Source: an uncultured Lachnospiraceae bacterium (GTDB taxonomy: Bacteria; Bacillota; Clostridia; Lachnospirales; Lachnospiraceae). From it: a stretch of DNA of 39,040 nucleotides. This document shows, in pieces, positions 1 to 8,159 of the stretch. Under the pieces are notes generated by a model, which saw only the letters and a list, made by a program, of their open reading frames with translations, was not told the origin of the DNA and ran no database searches. The stretch spans positions 1 through 39,040 of the forward strand of contig CAMVHB010000018.1 of the NCBI GenBank assembly GCA_947167155.1, given 5' to 3'. Position 1 is the first letter of the stretch. Each line of letters begins with the position of its first letter. Made by a program: the position numbers and the translations under genes.

Positions 1-133
1 TAAAAATGGCCTTGTTCTTGCCGCGGAGAACCTTTGCGATCTCGCTTGAAAGCCTTCCGAGAGTCTTGTCGGCAGCGTCAACCACATACCACTTTCTCTC
101 GACTTCGGCCGGATTCGGCATAAATGTTTCCAT
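1..133 (-). CDS. rplM: 50S ribosomal protein L13 (5' part, cut by window edge)
   Basis: Large-subunit ribosomal protein L13. Reading the minus strand from the ATG at 133 gives [20 protein letters not shown], then a segment ending in GKNKAIF at the edge. This is the conserved L13 amino terminus ([18 protein letters not shown]). A GGAGG ribosome binding site lies at about 144-148. The 44 codons present have no stop, and the rest of the gene, normally followed by rpsI, lies beyond position 1. In many Firmicutes truA sits just upstream of rplM. Here a divergent licD gene occupies that place, and two truA genes lie about 3 kb away. The identification is firm despite the short piece. Confidence 0.93.
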   Translation of the reverse strand, partial: METFMPNPAEVERKWYVVDAADKTLGRLSSEIAKVLRGKNKAIF

Positions 134-205
134 AATATATAATCCTCCGAAATTTCATCGTTTAACTGCAATCACCCGCGGAAAATGTCCGGTAATCCGC
201 AAGCT
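134..205 (-). promoter_or_regulatory. rplM 5' leader, candidate L13 autoregulatory leader
   Basis: The predicted transcript from the 211-239 promoter has an untranslated leader of about 70 nt. On the minus strand it contains ATTACC and GGTGAT, which can pair (with one G-U) around a small inner GGA/TCC stem. An L13 leader family is known upstream of rplM in low-GC Gram-positives. Position and general shape fit that class, but I could not run a covariance model, so the assignment is inference. Confidence 0.45.
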
Positions 206-210
206 TTGAC

Positions 211-239
211 ATTATATTAAAACGCTCCTTCAAAGTCAA
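211..239 (-). promoter_or_regulatory. sigma-A promoter of rplM
   Basis: On the minus strand the -35 is TTGACT (234-239), the spacer is 17 nt, and the -10 is TATAAT (211-216). That is one mismatch from consensus, as expected for a ribosomal protein operon. Transcription should start near 204-205. Confidence 0.85.
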
Positions 240-313
240 GATAATAATACATCCCATCGCAAATTGATGTATACTTATGCAGTAAAAAACCAATTTCACC
301 CGGAGGAAGAAAA

Positions 314-1327
314 ATGGAATTCCCGACAAAATGGTTTGATGACGAGGAACGCTGCGGCTTTCTTGTTCCTTCAATGATGAAGCGCGCCTGGGCCGCAGAG
401 CTTGAGGTACTCGAGGTCGTGCGCACTCTCTGCAGGGAGCACGACATCCCCTGGTATGCCACAGGAGGGACTCTACTTGGTGCGATAAGGCACAAGGGCT
501 TCATCCCCTGGGATGACGATATCGATATCTATATGCTGAGGGATGATTATGACAGGTTCATTGAAGCAGCATCAGACGAGCTTCCGACGGGCTTCGTGCT
601 CTCGGGCATTTATGGAAAAGACAAACGCCTTTGGGCCGCAAATGACATGCAGCAGGCGCGCGTCATAGCGGATGAAGAGTATTTCAACCTCCCCCGCTTC
701 ATGACTTATTTTCACGGCTTTCCTTATATGCGTGTCGGGATCGACATCTTCCCCTATTCCTTCATACCGAAGGAAAAGGATGAGCAATACCGGCTTTTCA
801 AGGTCTATTATGCCTTAAACTTCACCGCGGCAAATCTTTCGCTATACAGAAAAGATAATATATTAAGACAAAGACTTCGTGAGCTTGAAAAATATGTGGA
901 CACAAAATTCCCCGATACTGATGATGATATAGTGCTTGCCCATGCCCTTCGCTATGCGGCTGACAAATGGATCTCGGTCGTAAAGAGGGAGGATGCTGAT
1001 GCGGCAGTAAACGCCATGTATATCACGGTGCCGGATGACTACAAGGATTACAAGGCAATAAAGGGGCGTCCCTTAGAATGGCATAGAAGCGTTTCGTATC
1101 TTCCCTTTGAGACCACTACTATGTGCTGCCCGGTTGAATACGAAAAGACTGTGATCGACTCTGTAGGTCCCGATTATATGACGCCCATCATGTTTTCGGG
1201 AGACCACGAATATCCCTTCTACAAAAAACAGGAAGCCGCCCTTCGGCAGCTTCTTGATGAATCCGGTGTCACTGTTTCAATAGACGAGTTTAGCAAAAAC
1301 TGGCATATGATGAACGGCGGGCATTGA
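314..1327 (+). CDS. LicD family protein (copy 1)
   Basis: LicD-type nucleotidyltransferase-fold protein of 337 aa. Characterised LicD proteins transfer phosphocholine, or a similar phospho-group, onto cell-surface glycans. The signature is at residues 51-71: GGTLLGAIRHKGFIPWDDDI, then D. It contains the G-T-L-L-G loop and the acidic metal-binding DDDID. The start has a good GGAGGA ribosome binding site at 302-307. The gene is divergent from rplM and convergent with the gene ending at 1354, 26 bp away, and no terminator is visible in that gap. The N-terminal motif CGF-x-V-x4-MKRAWAAE is nearly shared with the copy at 5756-6727, so the two are close paralogues. No choline uptake, kinase or cytidylyltransferase gene is nearby, so the transferred group is unknown. 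Confidence 0.85.
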   Translation: MEFPTKWFDDEERCGFLVPSMMKRAWAAELEVLEVVRTLCREHDIPWYATGGTLLGAIRHKGFIPWDDDIDIYMLRDDYDRFIEAASDELPTGFVLSGIYGKDKRLWAANDMQQARVIADEEYFNLPRFMTYFHGFPYMRVGIDIFPYSFIPKEKDEQYRLFKVYYALNFTAANLSLYRKDNILRQRLRELEKYVDTKFPDTDDDIVLAHALRYAADKWISVVKREDADAAVNAMYITVPDDYKDYKAIKGRPLEWHRSVSYLPFETTTMCCPVEYEKTVIDSVGPDYMTPIMFSGDHEYPFYKKQEAALRQLLDESGVTVSIDEFSKNWHMMNGGH

Positions 1328-1353
1328 AAAGAGCCCCGGAACAACAGTCATTA

Positions 1354-3018
1354 TCAAAGCGAGTTCAAAAGTCCCGTGATCCCTTCCTCCTTGAACACCG
1401 ATCTGTAATATGAAAGCTGCTCAGAGATAATGGCATCGATCGCCTTCATCCCGAGAAGCTCCACTCCCGCCTTGTCGTCAGTCAGGATATTCCCGGAGCT
1501 TTGATAGGGTGTGAGCCCGGGGGCTATCCTTTTCATGAAAGAAGAGAGTTCTTTGTTTGAAACATCGAGTATATCAGCGTTTCCGCTATCACCCCTGAAA
1601 TCCCCTGATATTATGCCTTTCACGGTCTCATTCACTGAAGATGAAGCAGTGGCAAAGAGTTCCCTGTTCGTCCACCCGTTCACATCGGTCATATAGATAT
1701 AGGGGAAGACCTGCGCTATCGTATCCCCGAGATACTGATTGATTCCGGCCTGCCCGTCAGTATCGGAGCGCATGTTCATATTCACGACCATTACCCCGTT
1801 TTCCTTGAGATGACTTTTCACGAGACGGAAAAATTCAACCGAGCTCATATGAAAGGGAATTGTAATATCCTGATAAGCATCGACCAGTATGCAGTCATAT
1901 TTCTGATCGGTGAAGTTCAAGAAACTTCTTCCGTCCATCTCATATATTTCAGAATCAAGCGGCAGATCGAAGAATTCATAGGAAAGATCGATTATCCCTT
2001 TGTCTATCTCAACTCCGACTGTCTTTGAATTGGGGAAATATTTCATGCAGTTCGACTGAAAGGTTCCCGTTCCGTTTCCGAGGACAAGAATGTCGCCACG
2101 GCTTTCCTCCTTCAGTCCCGAAAGTACCGGTCCCAAAGCCGCGTAATCATAATACATCCCGGAAAGCCCGGGCTTTTTCATCTTAAGACTCTGGACGGAA
2201 AAGAGCACGTTTGTTGCGAAGACCGTCTTCTCATCGTCCTCTTTCACCTGAAGATAATTGTAAACCGACTCGCCTTCATATGCGAGGCTCTTCTCCCAGA
2301 AGGCAAAGGATGAGTTGTTTCCGGCTATCATGAAAACTACGAAAAGGACGATCGCTATCACGACCTTTATTATATTTTTCTTTTTCTTCTCTGACTTCTC
2401 CCTGAATTTGCTGAAATAATAAATGAGCGCGACCACGAGAAGGAGCCCCGAGAAAATGAGGAAGGTAGCTGCCGTTCCTGCCGCAGGTATGGTCACGAAG
2501 GTCGGAAGGAAGGTACCGATTATCGAGCCTATGGTATTTGCAGCGCCGAGGGTTCCGACGACCTTGCCGTTGTCCTCAAGCGAATCAGTTGTATATTTGA
2601 CAAGGGAAGGCGTCACCGTCCCGAGCAGAAAGAGCGGAAATACAAAGATAATGAAGCAGGACAGAAAAGCCGCTATCACAAGGAAACCCTTTGCAGCAGT
2701 GAGGAACAGAAGTCCCGAAACAAGGAGTATCACAAGCTTTCCAAGGAGAGGTATCGCGGCGATCCAGACAGCTGCCAGAAGAAGCCTGCCGTAAAGTCTG
2801 TCGGGATTTTTGTCCTTATCCGCCATACGCCCGCCGTACACATTTCCAAGAGCCATGGCGATCATTATAGTCCCGATTATTATCGTCCAGACTATCTGAG
2901 ATGAGGAAAAATAAGGAGCCAGGAGGCGGCTTGCGCCAAGCTCTACGGCCATCACGGAGATGCCCGCGATGAATTCAGTCATGTAAAGATAAAATCTGTT
3001 CTTCAAAATTCCGTTCAT
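1354..3018 (-). CDS. Fused MFS-type membrane / spermidine synthase-like protein
   Basis: A 554-aa two-part protein. Residues 8-205 form about six membrane segments of the type fused to spermidine synthases (ELGASRLLAPYF near 26-37). A basic stretch (205-216, rich in K) and a further membrane segment (about 217-232) follow. Residues 245-540 form a Rossmann methyltransferase/aminopropyltransferase-like domain: VLGNGTG at 312-318, acidic E337 after strand 2, MDGR at 361-364, and LVDAY at 378-382 where polyamine synthases keep a catalytic Asp. Related fused proteins are usually annotated as spermidine synthase-like, but their substrate is often unproven. The usual GGGDG loop is replaced by GNGTG, so polyamine synthesis should not be assumed. 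The start overlaps the truA stop by 4 bp (ATGA), so the two are translationally coupled. Confidence 0.8.
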   Translation of the reverse strand: MNGILKNRFYLYMTEFIAGISVMAVELGASRLLAPYFSSSQIVWTIIIGTIMIAMALGNVYGGRMADKDKNPDRLYGRLLLAAVWIAAIPLLGKLVILLVSGLLFLTAAKGFLVIAAFLSCFIIFVFPLFLLGTVTPSLVKYTTDSLEDNGKVVGTLGAANTIGSIIGTFLPTFVTIPAAGTAATFLIFSGLLLVVALIYYFSKFREKSEKKKKNIIKVVIAIVLFVVFMIAGNNSSFAFWEKSLAYEGESVYNYLQVKEDDEKTVFATNVLFSVQSLKMKKPGLSGMYYDYAALGPVLSGLKEESRGDILVLGNGTGTFQSNCMKYFPNSKTVGVEIDKGIIDLSYEFFDLPLDSEIYEMDGRSFLNFTDQKYDCILVDAYQDITIPFHMSSVEFFRLVKSHLKENGVMVVNMNMRSDTDGQAGINQYLGDTIAQVFPYIYMTDVNGWTNRELFATASSSVNETVKGIISGDFRGDSGNADILDVSNKELSSFMKRIAPGLTPYQSSGNILTDDKAGVELLGMKAIDAIISEQLSYYRSVFKEEGITGLLNSL

Positions 3019-3767
3019 TGCTCATTGCCTTTCAGTTCTATTTTTTCAAGTGTAAGTCCTTTTGCCGGAGCTGTAGGTCCGGCCAGATTTCTGTTTTTGC
3101 CGTCGAGGATCTCGGCGACATATGAGGGCGCAAATTTTTTTGCCCCGACCTCGATAAGTGTTCCCGCTATTATCCTGACCATGTTATATAAAAAGCCGTT
3201 TCCCCTGACCCTTATCACTATCTCGTCCGAAACCCTCTTCACATCGCAGGAGAAGATTGTCCTCACGAATGAAGAAACACATGCCTTTTCCGACGCGAAG
3301 GACGAAAAATCATGCTCCCCCAAAAGATATGAGGCTCCTTCATTCATAAGCTTTTCATCAAGCGCCCTGTGGTAATGATGCGTAAACCTTGTCCTTAAGG
3401 GATCATCAAATTCCGTATTCAATATCCTGTAGATATAGGTCTTTTCGCTCTTCTGATATCTTGGATGAAAGCCGCTTTGTACCTCTCTTGAAGCGATCAC
3501 CCTGATATCGGATGGCAGCCTTGTATTCATGGCGTAGGAGACCTTTTCTGCCGGAAAGGCTTTTTCATCATCTATATCATATACAAAGAGATTTCCCTTC
3601 GCGTGAACCCCTGAATCGGTACGGCTCGCGCCATCTGTCCTGACATCAATACCATATATCGAAAAAAGCGCTTTATTCAGTTCCTCTTCTATCGTAATGC
3701 CATTATCCTGTATCTGCGACCCGCAGTAGGAAGTTCCGTCATAAGAAACCGTAAGAAGAACCCTCAA
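3015..3767 (-). CDS. truA: tRNA pseudouridine synthase A, copy 1
   Basis: TruA-family pseudouridine synthase of 250 aa; the family modifies positions 38-40 of the tRNA anticodon arm. The active-site motif GASRTDSGVHA puts the catalytic Asp at residue 51. Other family marks are YDGT near the start, FHPRY, LLGEHDFSSF, GNGFLYNMVRII and LAGPTAPAKGL at the carboxyl end. The start codon is TTG (3765-3767), set by an AGGAGG ribosome binding site nine bases upstream; an ATG in a sensible place is absent. It follows the second truA by 15 bp and overlaps the next gene by 4 bp. Which copy is the housekeeping enzyme cannot be told from sequence alone. Confidence 0.9.
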   Translation of the reverse strand: MRVLLTVSYDGTSYCGSQIQDNGITIEEELNKALFSIYGIDVRTDGASRTDSGVHAKGNLFVYDIDDEKAFPAEKVSYAMNTRLPSDIRVIASREVQSGFHPRYQKSEKTYIYRILNTEFDDPLRTRFTHHYHRALDEKLMNEGASYLLGEHDFSSFASEKACVSSFVRTIFSCDVKRVSDEIVIRVRGNGFLYNMVRIIAGTLIEVGAKKFAPSYVAEILDGKNRNLAGPTAPAKGLTLEKIELKGNEQ

Positions 3768-3782
3768 AGATACTGTCCTCCT

Positions 3783-4526
3783 TTAATATTCCGCAGACAT
3801 GAACGTAAGCCCCTTCGCCTCAGCCGTAGGTCCCGCAAGGCTCCTGTCCTTTGCTTCAAGTATCGCCTGAACCTTTGCAGGTTCAATTTTTTTGTACCCG
3901 ACCTCTATCAGCGTACCCACGATTATTCTCACCATATGCTGCAGAAACCCGCTTCCCTTGATATTGATATATACATAGCCCTTGCTCCTTCTGATATCAA
4001 GTCTTTCTATGTTTCTGACAGTAGACTTTTTCATCTTCGGGTTTCCGCAGAAGCTCTTGAAATCGTGCTCGCCCAAAAGGCACTCTGCAGCCTCCTGCAT
4101 AAGAGAAACATCAAGCGCACTGTCGAGCCTCAGATAATACTTCCTGTTGAAGACCGGTTTCACCGGTCCGTCAAAGATGGTATAAAGATAACTCCTCGAC
4201 TTCGCATTATATCTCGCATGGAACCTGTCGCTGCACTCGTCCACTGAATTTACGGCAATATCATCCGAAAGATACCGGTTAAGATAATCCCTTATCTCAT
4301 CACAGTCCATGCCTTTTGCATCCATATGGACATTTGCGACCATTGCGCGGGCATGAACACCGGCGTCGGTTCTCCCGGCGCCGGTAACTTCAATCTCCGT
4401 CCCCGTCATCCTCGAAAGCACATTTTCAAGCTTTCCCTGAACCGTGTCCTTGCCGGGCTGTCTTTCCCAGCCGAAGAGACGGGTACCGTCATATGCGATC
4501 TTTAATCTGTAATTCTTTACTGCCAT
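3783..4526 (-). CDS. truA: tRNA pseudouridine synthase A, copy 2
   Basis: A second full-length TruA (247 aa) immediately upstream of the first in the same operon. The catalytic motif GAGRTDAGVHAR gives Asp 54 and is closer to the common form than GASRTDSG in its neighbour. Also visible are AYDGT, FHARY, LLGEHDFKSF, GSGFLQHMVRII and LAGPTAEAKGL. The ribosome binding site is weak (GGAA in the fprA stop region, nine bases between the genes), so translation probably depends on coupling to fprA. The two TruA proteins share conserved blocks but differ widely elsewhere, so this is an old duplication or two lineages rather than a recent copy. Confidence 0.92.
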   Translation of the reverse strand: MAVKNYRLKIAYDGTRLFGWERQPGKDTVQGKLENVLSRMTGTEIEVTGAGRTDAGVHARAMVANVHMDAKGMDCDEIRDYLNRYLSDDIAVNSVDECSDRFHARYNAKSRSYLYTIFDGPVKPVFNRKYYLRLDSALDVSLMQEAAECLLGEHDFKSFCGNPKMKKSTVRNIERLDIRRSKGYVYINIKGSGFLQHMVRIIVGTLIEVGYKKIEPAKVQAILEAKDRSLAGPTAEAKGLTFMSAEY

Positions 4527-4535
4527 TGAAAGCGC

Positions 4536-5708
4536 TTATTCCGTGATCGCTTTTTTGAGAGCGTCCCACTTCTCCTGATCCGCTTCTTTTCTCGTCGTCT
4601 TTATAGTAACAACAGGATCAATGAGCGTGATCTCCTTCATTGCCTCAAATCTGGCCTTCATGATCTTTCCTGCCATAGGTGACCAGGAGCCGTTTTCTAT
4701 GAGCCCTACCCTTCTCTTCTGGAAGAGCTTTGCCTCGAGATGATAAATGAAATCCTCTGCTGCGGGATAAAGCCCGGCATCATAGGTAGGTGATGCAAGT
4801 ATCAACCTGTCGTATTCAAAGGCTTTTTCCACTGCATAAGAGATATGAGTCCTTGAAAGATCCATAGTTACCACATTTGCGCCGGCATCAGTAAGCTCCT
4901 TTGCAAAGTCAAGAACTGCCTTTTTCGTATTGCCGTGGATCGAGGCGTAAGGCATGAAGATCCCGCTCTCCTCGGGCGCATAGGATGACCAGGTATCATA
5001 CTTTCCAAGATAAAAGCCAAGATTTTCCGAAAGCACCGGACCGTGAAGGGGCGCGATCTTTGCTATATCAAGAGTCTTCGCCTTCTTAAGGAGTGCCTGC
5101 ACCTGGGCGCCATATTTTCCGACTATATTGATATAATAACGTCTCGCCTCCTCAAGCCAGTCGTCCTCACTCCAGCCATCGGGATGGGTTGAAAGTGCTC
5201 CGAAGGTCCCGAAGCCGTCAGCTGAAAAGAGCACCTTCTCGGACTTTTCATAGGTCACCATCACCTCGGGCCAGTGAACCATCGGCGCCATGTAGAAGGA
5301 AAGTATGTGGCTCCCGAGTGAAAGCTCCTCCCCCTCGGAAACCGCTGTCATCCTATCGGAATAATCCTTCTCGAAAAACTGCGGCAGCATGGACTTTGTG
5401 CGGGCTGAACCTATCAGCTTCATATCGGGATATTCATCGCAAAGCCACCCTATATTCGCGGAATGATCGGGCTCTAAGTGCTGCACTATGAGATAATCGG
5501 GAGACTTTCCAAGGAGGACGGTCTTTATATAATTCCTCCATTCCTCGCTGGCCCTTTTGTCCGCCGTATCCATCACCGCGATCTTTTCATCAAAGATAAT
5601 ATAGGAATTGTAGGAAACGCCTGTTGGTACCGGATACTGGCTTTCAAAAAGGTCTATCGTGGTGTCGTCGCAGCCAATGTATCTGATGGTCTCGGAAATA
5701 TCCTTCAT
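4536..5708 (-). CDS. fprA: Flavodiiron protein (A-type flavoprotein), O2 or NO reductase
   Basis: A 390-aa flavodiiron protein. Residues 1-245 form a metallo-beta-lactamase-like domain and about 249-390 a flavodoxin domain. Di-iron ligands can be assigned: H77, E79, D81 and H82 (HLEPDH), H145, D164 and H222. The flavodoxin FMN loop is the MPYASIHGNT segment near residue 252. There is no rubredoxin or flavin reductase extension, so this is the minimal class A layout, and electrons must come from a separate rubredoxin or flavoprotein. Members reduce O2 to water or NO to N2O in the cytoplasm of anaerobes. All seven metal ligands are present. It sits between licD2 and truA in one minus-strand run, 9 bp from truA. 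A GAGGAG ribosome binding site supports the start. Confidence 0.93.
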   Translation of the reverse strand: MKDISETIRYIGCDDTTIDLFESQYPVPTGVSYNSYIIFDEKIAVMDTADKRASEEWRNYIKTVLLGKSPDYLIVQHLEPDHSANIGWLCDEYPDMKLIGSARTKSMLPQFFEKDYSDRMTAVSEGEELSLGSHILSFYMAPMVHWPEVMVTYEKSEKVLFSADGFGTFGALSTHPDGWSEDDWLEEARRYYINIVGKYGAQVQALLKKAKTLDIAKIAPLHGPVLSENLGFYLGKYDTWSSYAPEESGIFMPYASIHGNTKKAVLDFAKELTDAGANVVTMDLSRTHISYAVEKAFEYDRLILASPTYDAGLYPAAEDFIYHLEAKLFQKRRVGLIENGSWSPMAGKIMKARFEAMKEITLIDPVVTIKTTRKEADQEKWDALKKAITE

Positions 5709-5755
5709 ATCGATCTCCTCTCATTATTCTCAAAAAACGCAACGAAAGGATTATA

Positions 5756-6727
5756 TCACATATAACCCTTAAATCTGAAATATTCCTCCTGTTTTTTGTA
5801 AAAGGGATAATCATGAACCTGGGCAAATTTCACCGGAGTCATATAATTCTCTCCAAAAAAGGCCGGAAGCATCTCCATATAAGCCTCAGACACCGAGACA
5901 CTTGCCATTTCAAACGGAAGCCTCACCGTTCTTCCCTTATACCACTCCTTTTTTCTGAAGGGTCCCTGGCTGCTGTATACCATATGAGGATAATAATCAA
6001 GAAGATCCGCATCCTCTTCCCTGCAAAAACCGGCGACAACGTCACAGGCACGGCAGAGCTCATTTTGAAGCGGTCTTGTTTCATCGAGCTTCATCCCGCC
6101 GAAGAATCGCTTCAGACAGTCCTCAAACATCTCTTTTTCTTTTTCAAAGGCTTCTATCTTTTCAGAGTCTGCCGGTCTCCCCTCCTCCTTTGCCTTATCA
6201 AGTAAAAGAAGGTCGTGAGAAGCAGAGTAACCGAGATGATAGATATCCTTCTGGAGGGTACGCAGTTCCATGTCCCTTGGAATATAATCAAGGGGATTGA
6301 TATCCAGATTGATGATGAAGGGACAGCCGAAAAAATCCCTGATGCGCTCATCATCCCAGACAAGCTTCGCCCTTCGGTCGTTTGTGGCAAGACCGTTGTG
6401 CGTTGTATAAGTGTCTGAAGAATAAACACTTATTATCCTGTAGGGATATGGAAGTTCATCTGCGTGTTCGATAAGCTTTTTGAAATCACTGCGAAGCATG
6501 GCGATATCAATATCATCATCCCAGGGAATGAAGCCTTTGTGCCGCACGGCGCCAAGAAGAGTCCCGTACTCCGCGTAACAGGAAATACCAAGCTTTTGAA
6601 ATAATTCCTCAAGAGCACAAAGGACTTTGATCTCCGCAGCCCAGGCCCGCTTCATCATCGCGCTTACCTTGAAACCGCAAAGCTCTGTATCTTCAAAATA
6701 GTGCTCCGGAATCTTCAGATCCTCCAT
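5756..6727 (-). CDS. LicD family protein (copy 2)
   Basis: LicD-type protein of 323 aa. The signature lies at residues 55-74: GTLLGAVRHKGFIPWDDDID. The amino end (CGFKVSAMMKRAWAAE) closely matches copy 1, and the carboxyl end (YMTPVKFAQVHDYPFYKKQE) matches its YMTPIMF..DHEYPFYKKQE. They are therefore homologous over their whole length. Role: probable transfer of a phospho-linked group to a surface glycan; substrate unknown. An AGAGGGG ribosome binding site lies at 6730-6736, directly after the T-run of the tuf terminator, leaving no room for a promoter between terminator and gene. It is followed 47 bp later by fprA. Confidence 0.85.
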   Translation of the reverse strand: MEDLKIPEHYFEDTELCGFKVSAMMKRAWAAEIKVLCALEELFQKLGISCYAEYGTLLGAVRHKGFIPWDDDIDIAMLRSDFKKLIEHADELPYPYRIISVYSSDTYTTHNGLATNDRRAKLVWDDERIRDFFGCPFIINLDINPLDYIPRDMELRTLQKDIYHLGYSASHDLLLLDKAKEEGRPADSEKIEAFEKEKEMFEDCLKRFFGGMKLDETRPLQNELCRACDVVAGFCREEDADLLDYYPHMVYSSQGPFRKKEWYKGRTVRLPFEMASVSVSEAYMEMLPAFFGENYMTPVKFAQVHDYPFYKKQEEYFRFKGYM

Positions 6728-6741
6728 AGCCCCTCTCCCTC

Positions 6742-6780
6742 AAAAAAAGCGCAGGACAAAGATATGCTCTTTGTCCTGCG
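6742..6780 (-). terminator. Intrinsic terminator of the str operon (after tuf)
   Basis: A perfect 12-bp inverted repeat (CGCAGGACAAAG, 6750-6761, with 6769-6780) around a 7-nt loop, followed on the minus strand by GC and seven Ts (6742-6748). It stands 36 bp past the tuf stop. The licD2 start codon is only 15 bp beyond the T-run. Confidence 0.93.
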
Positions 6781-6816
6781 TCCTGTTTTAAACAAATAGC
6801 AAGCTCTCTTGCAAAA

Positions 6817-8049
6817 TTACTCGATAACGCTTGTAACCCTGCCTGAACCTACTGTGTGGCCACCCTCACGGATAGCGAAGGTAAGACCCTGCTCCATAGC
6901 TACGGGATGGATGAGCTCGATGTCCATCTCTACGTTGTCGCCGGGCATGCACATCTCTGTGCCTGCAGGAAGAGTGATAACGCCCGTAACGTCAGTTGTT
7001 CTGAAATAGAACTGGGGACGATAATTGTTGAAGAAAGGTGTATGACGACCACCCTCGTCCTTTGTCAGAACGTAAACCTGAGCCTTGAACTTGTGATGGC
7101 AGGTTACAGTTCCGGGCTTAGCAAGAACCTGTCCTCTTTCTATCTCGTCACGGTCAACACCACGGAGAAGAGCTCCGATGTTGTCGCCGGCCATAGCCTC
7201 GTCAAGAGTCTTTCTGAACATCTCGATACCGGTGCAGACAGTCTTCTTTGTCTCTTCCTTGATACCAACGATCTCGACCTCGTCGTTGAGGTGAAGTGTA
7301 CCTCTCTCAACACGGCCTGTAGCAACAGTACCACGACCGGAGATCGTGAATACGTCCTCGACGGGCATGATGAAGGGCTTGTCTGTATCTCTCTGAGGAT
7401 CGGGAATATACTCATCAACAGTTTCCATGAGCTTCATGATGCAGTCGCCCCATGTCTTGTCCTCACCGTCAAGAGGTGAACCGTCAGCAAGCTTTGCAGG
7501 AGCTGAAGGATCCTGAAGAGCCTGGAAAGCAGAACCCTTGATGATCGGGCAGTCTTTGAAATCATATTCTTCAAGCTGCTCGGTAACTTCCATCTCAACG
7601 AGCTCGAGAAGCTCAGGATCGTCAACCATGTCGCACTTGTTAAGGAATACTACGATATAAGGAACGCCGACCTGACGTGCAAGAAGGATGTGCTCCTTGG
7701 TCTGTGCCATAACGCCGTCAGTAGCTGCAACAACGAGGATAGCGCCATCCATCTGAGCAGCACCGGTGATCATGTTCTTTACGTAGTCAGCATGACCGGG
7801 GCAATCAACGTGAGCATAGTGACGCTTTTCTGTCTGATACTCAACGTGTGCTGTGGAGATAGTGATTCCACGCTCTCTCTCCTCGGGAGCCTTGTCGATC
7901 TGATCGAATGCGGAAACTACGTTTCCTGCTACCTTCTCAGAAAGGACCTTTGTGATCGCAGCTGTAAGAGTTGTCTTGCCGTGATCAACGTGACCGATCG
8001 TACCGATGTTACAATGCGGCTTTGTTCTGTCGAAATGCTGTTTTGCCAT
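6817..8049 (-). CDS. tuf: Translation elongation factor Tu
   Basis: EF-Tu, the GTPase that delivers aminoacyl-tRNA to the ribosome. The G1 motif GHVDHGKT is at 19-26, switch II DCPGH at 81-85 and NKCD at 136-139; domains 2 and 3 follow to the end ([12 protein letters not shown]). Length is 410 aa, against about 393-400 for most bacterial EF-Tu. The excess is a hydrophilic insertion at about 181-198, between the SA-x-x-AL motif and the WGD helix at the end of the G domain. The start has an ideal AAGGAGG site. The gene is last in the str operon but also has its own strong promoter in the 110-bp gap after fusA, and a strong terminator follows it. Confidence 0.98.
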   Translation of the reverse strand: MAKQHFDRTKPHCNIGTIGHVDHGKTTLTAAITKVLSEKVAGNVVSAFDQIDKAPEERERGITISTAHVEYQTEKRHYAHVDCPGHADYVKNMITGAAQMDGAILVVAATDGVMAQTKEHILLARQVGVPYIVVFLNKCDMVDDPELLELVEMEVTEQLEEYDFKDCPIIKGSAFQALQDPSAPAKLADGSPLDGEDKTWGDCIMKLMETVDEYIPDPQRDTDKPFIMPVEDVFTISGRGTVATGRVERGTLHLNDEVEIVGIKEETKKTVCTGIEMFRKTLDEAMAGDNIGALLRGVDRDEIERGQVLAKPGTVTCHHKFKAQVYVLTKDEGGRHTPFFNNYRPQFYFRTTDVTGVITLPAGTEMCMPGDNVEMDIELIHPVAMEQGLTFAIREGGHTVGSGRVTSVIE

Positions 8050-8112
8050 TATGTTTTCCTCCTTAAAAATTTAAGAATAACTGGATCATTTCTTAAAAAG
8101 CGGCTGAAGAAG

Positions 8113-8141
8113 ATTATATTAAATACAAAGCGCTTTTTCAA
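8113..8141 (-). promoter_or_regulatory. sigma-A promoter of tuf
   Basis: In the fusA-tuf gap, minus strand: TTGAAA (8136-8141), 17-nt spacer, TATAAT (8113-8118). Only one base departs from consensus. It gives a leader of about 55 nt and would let tuf be expressed above the rest of the operon. Confidence 0.85.
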
Positions 8142-8159
8142 GATTAATTACCGGGGAGC

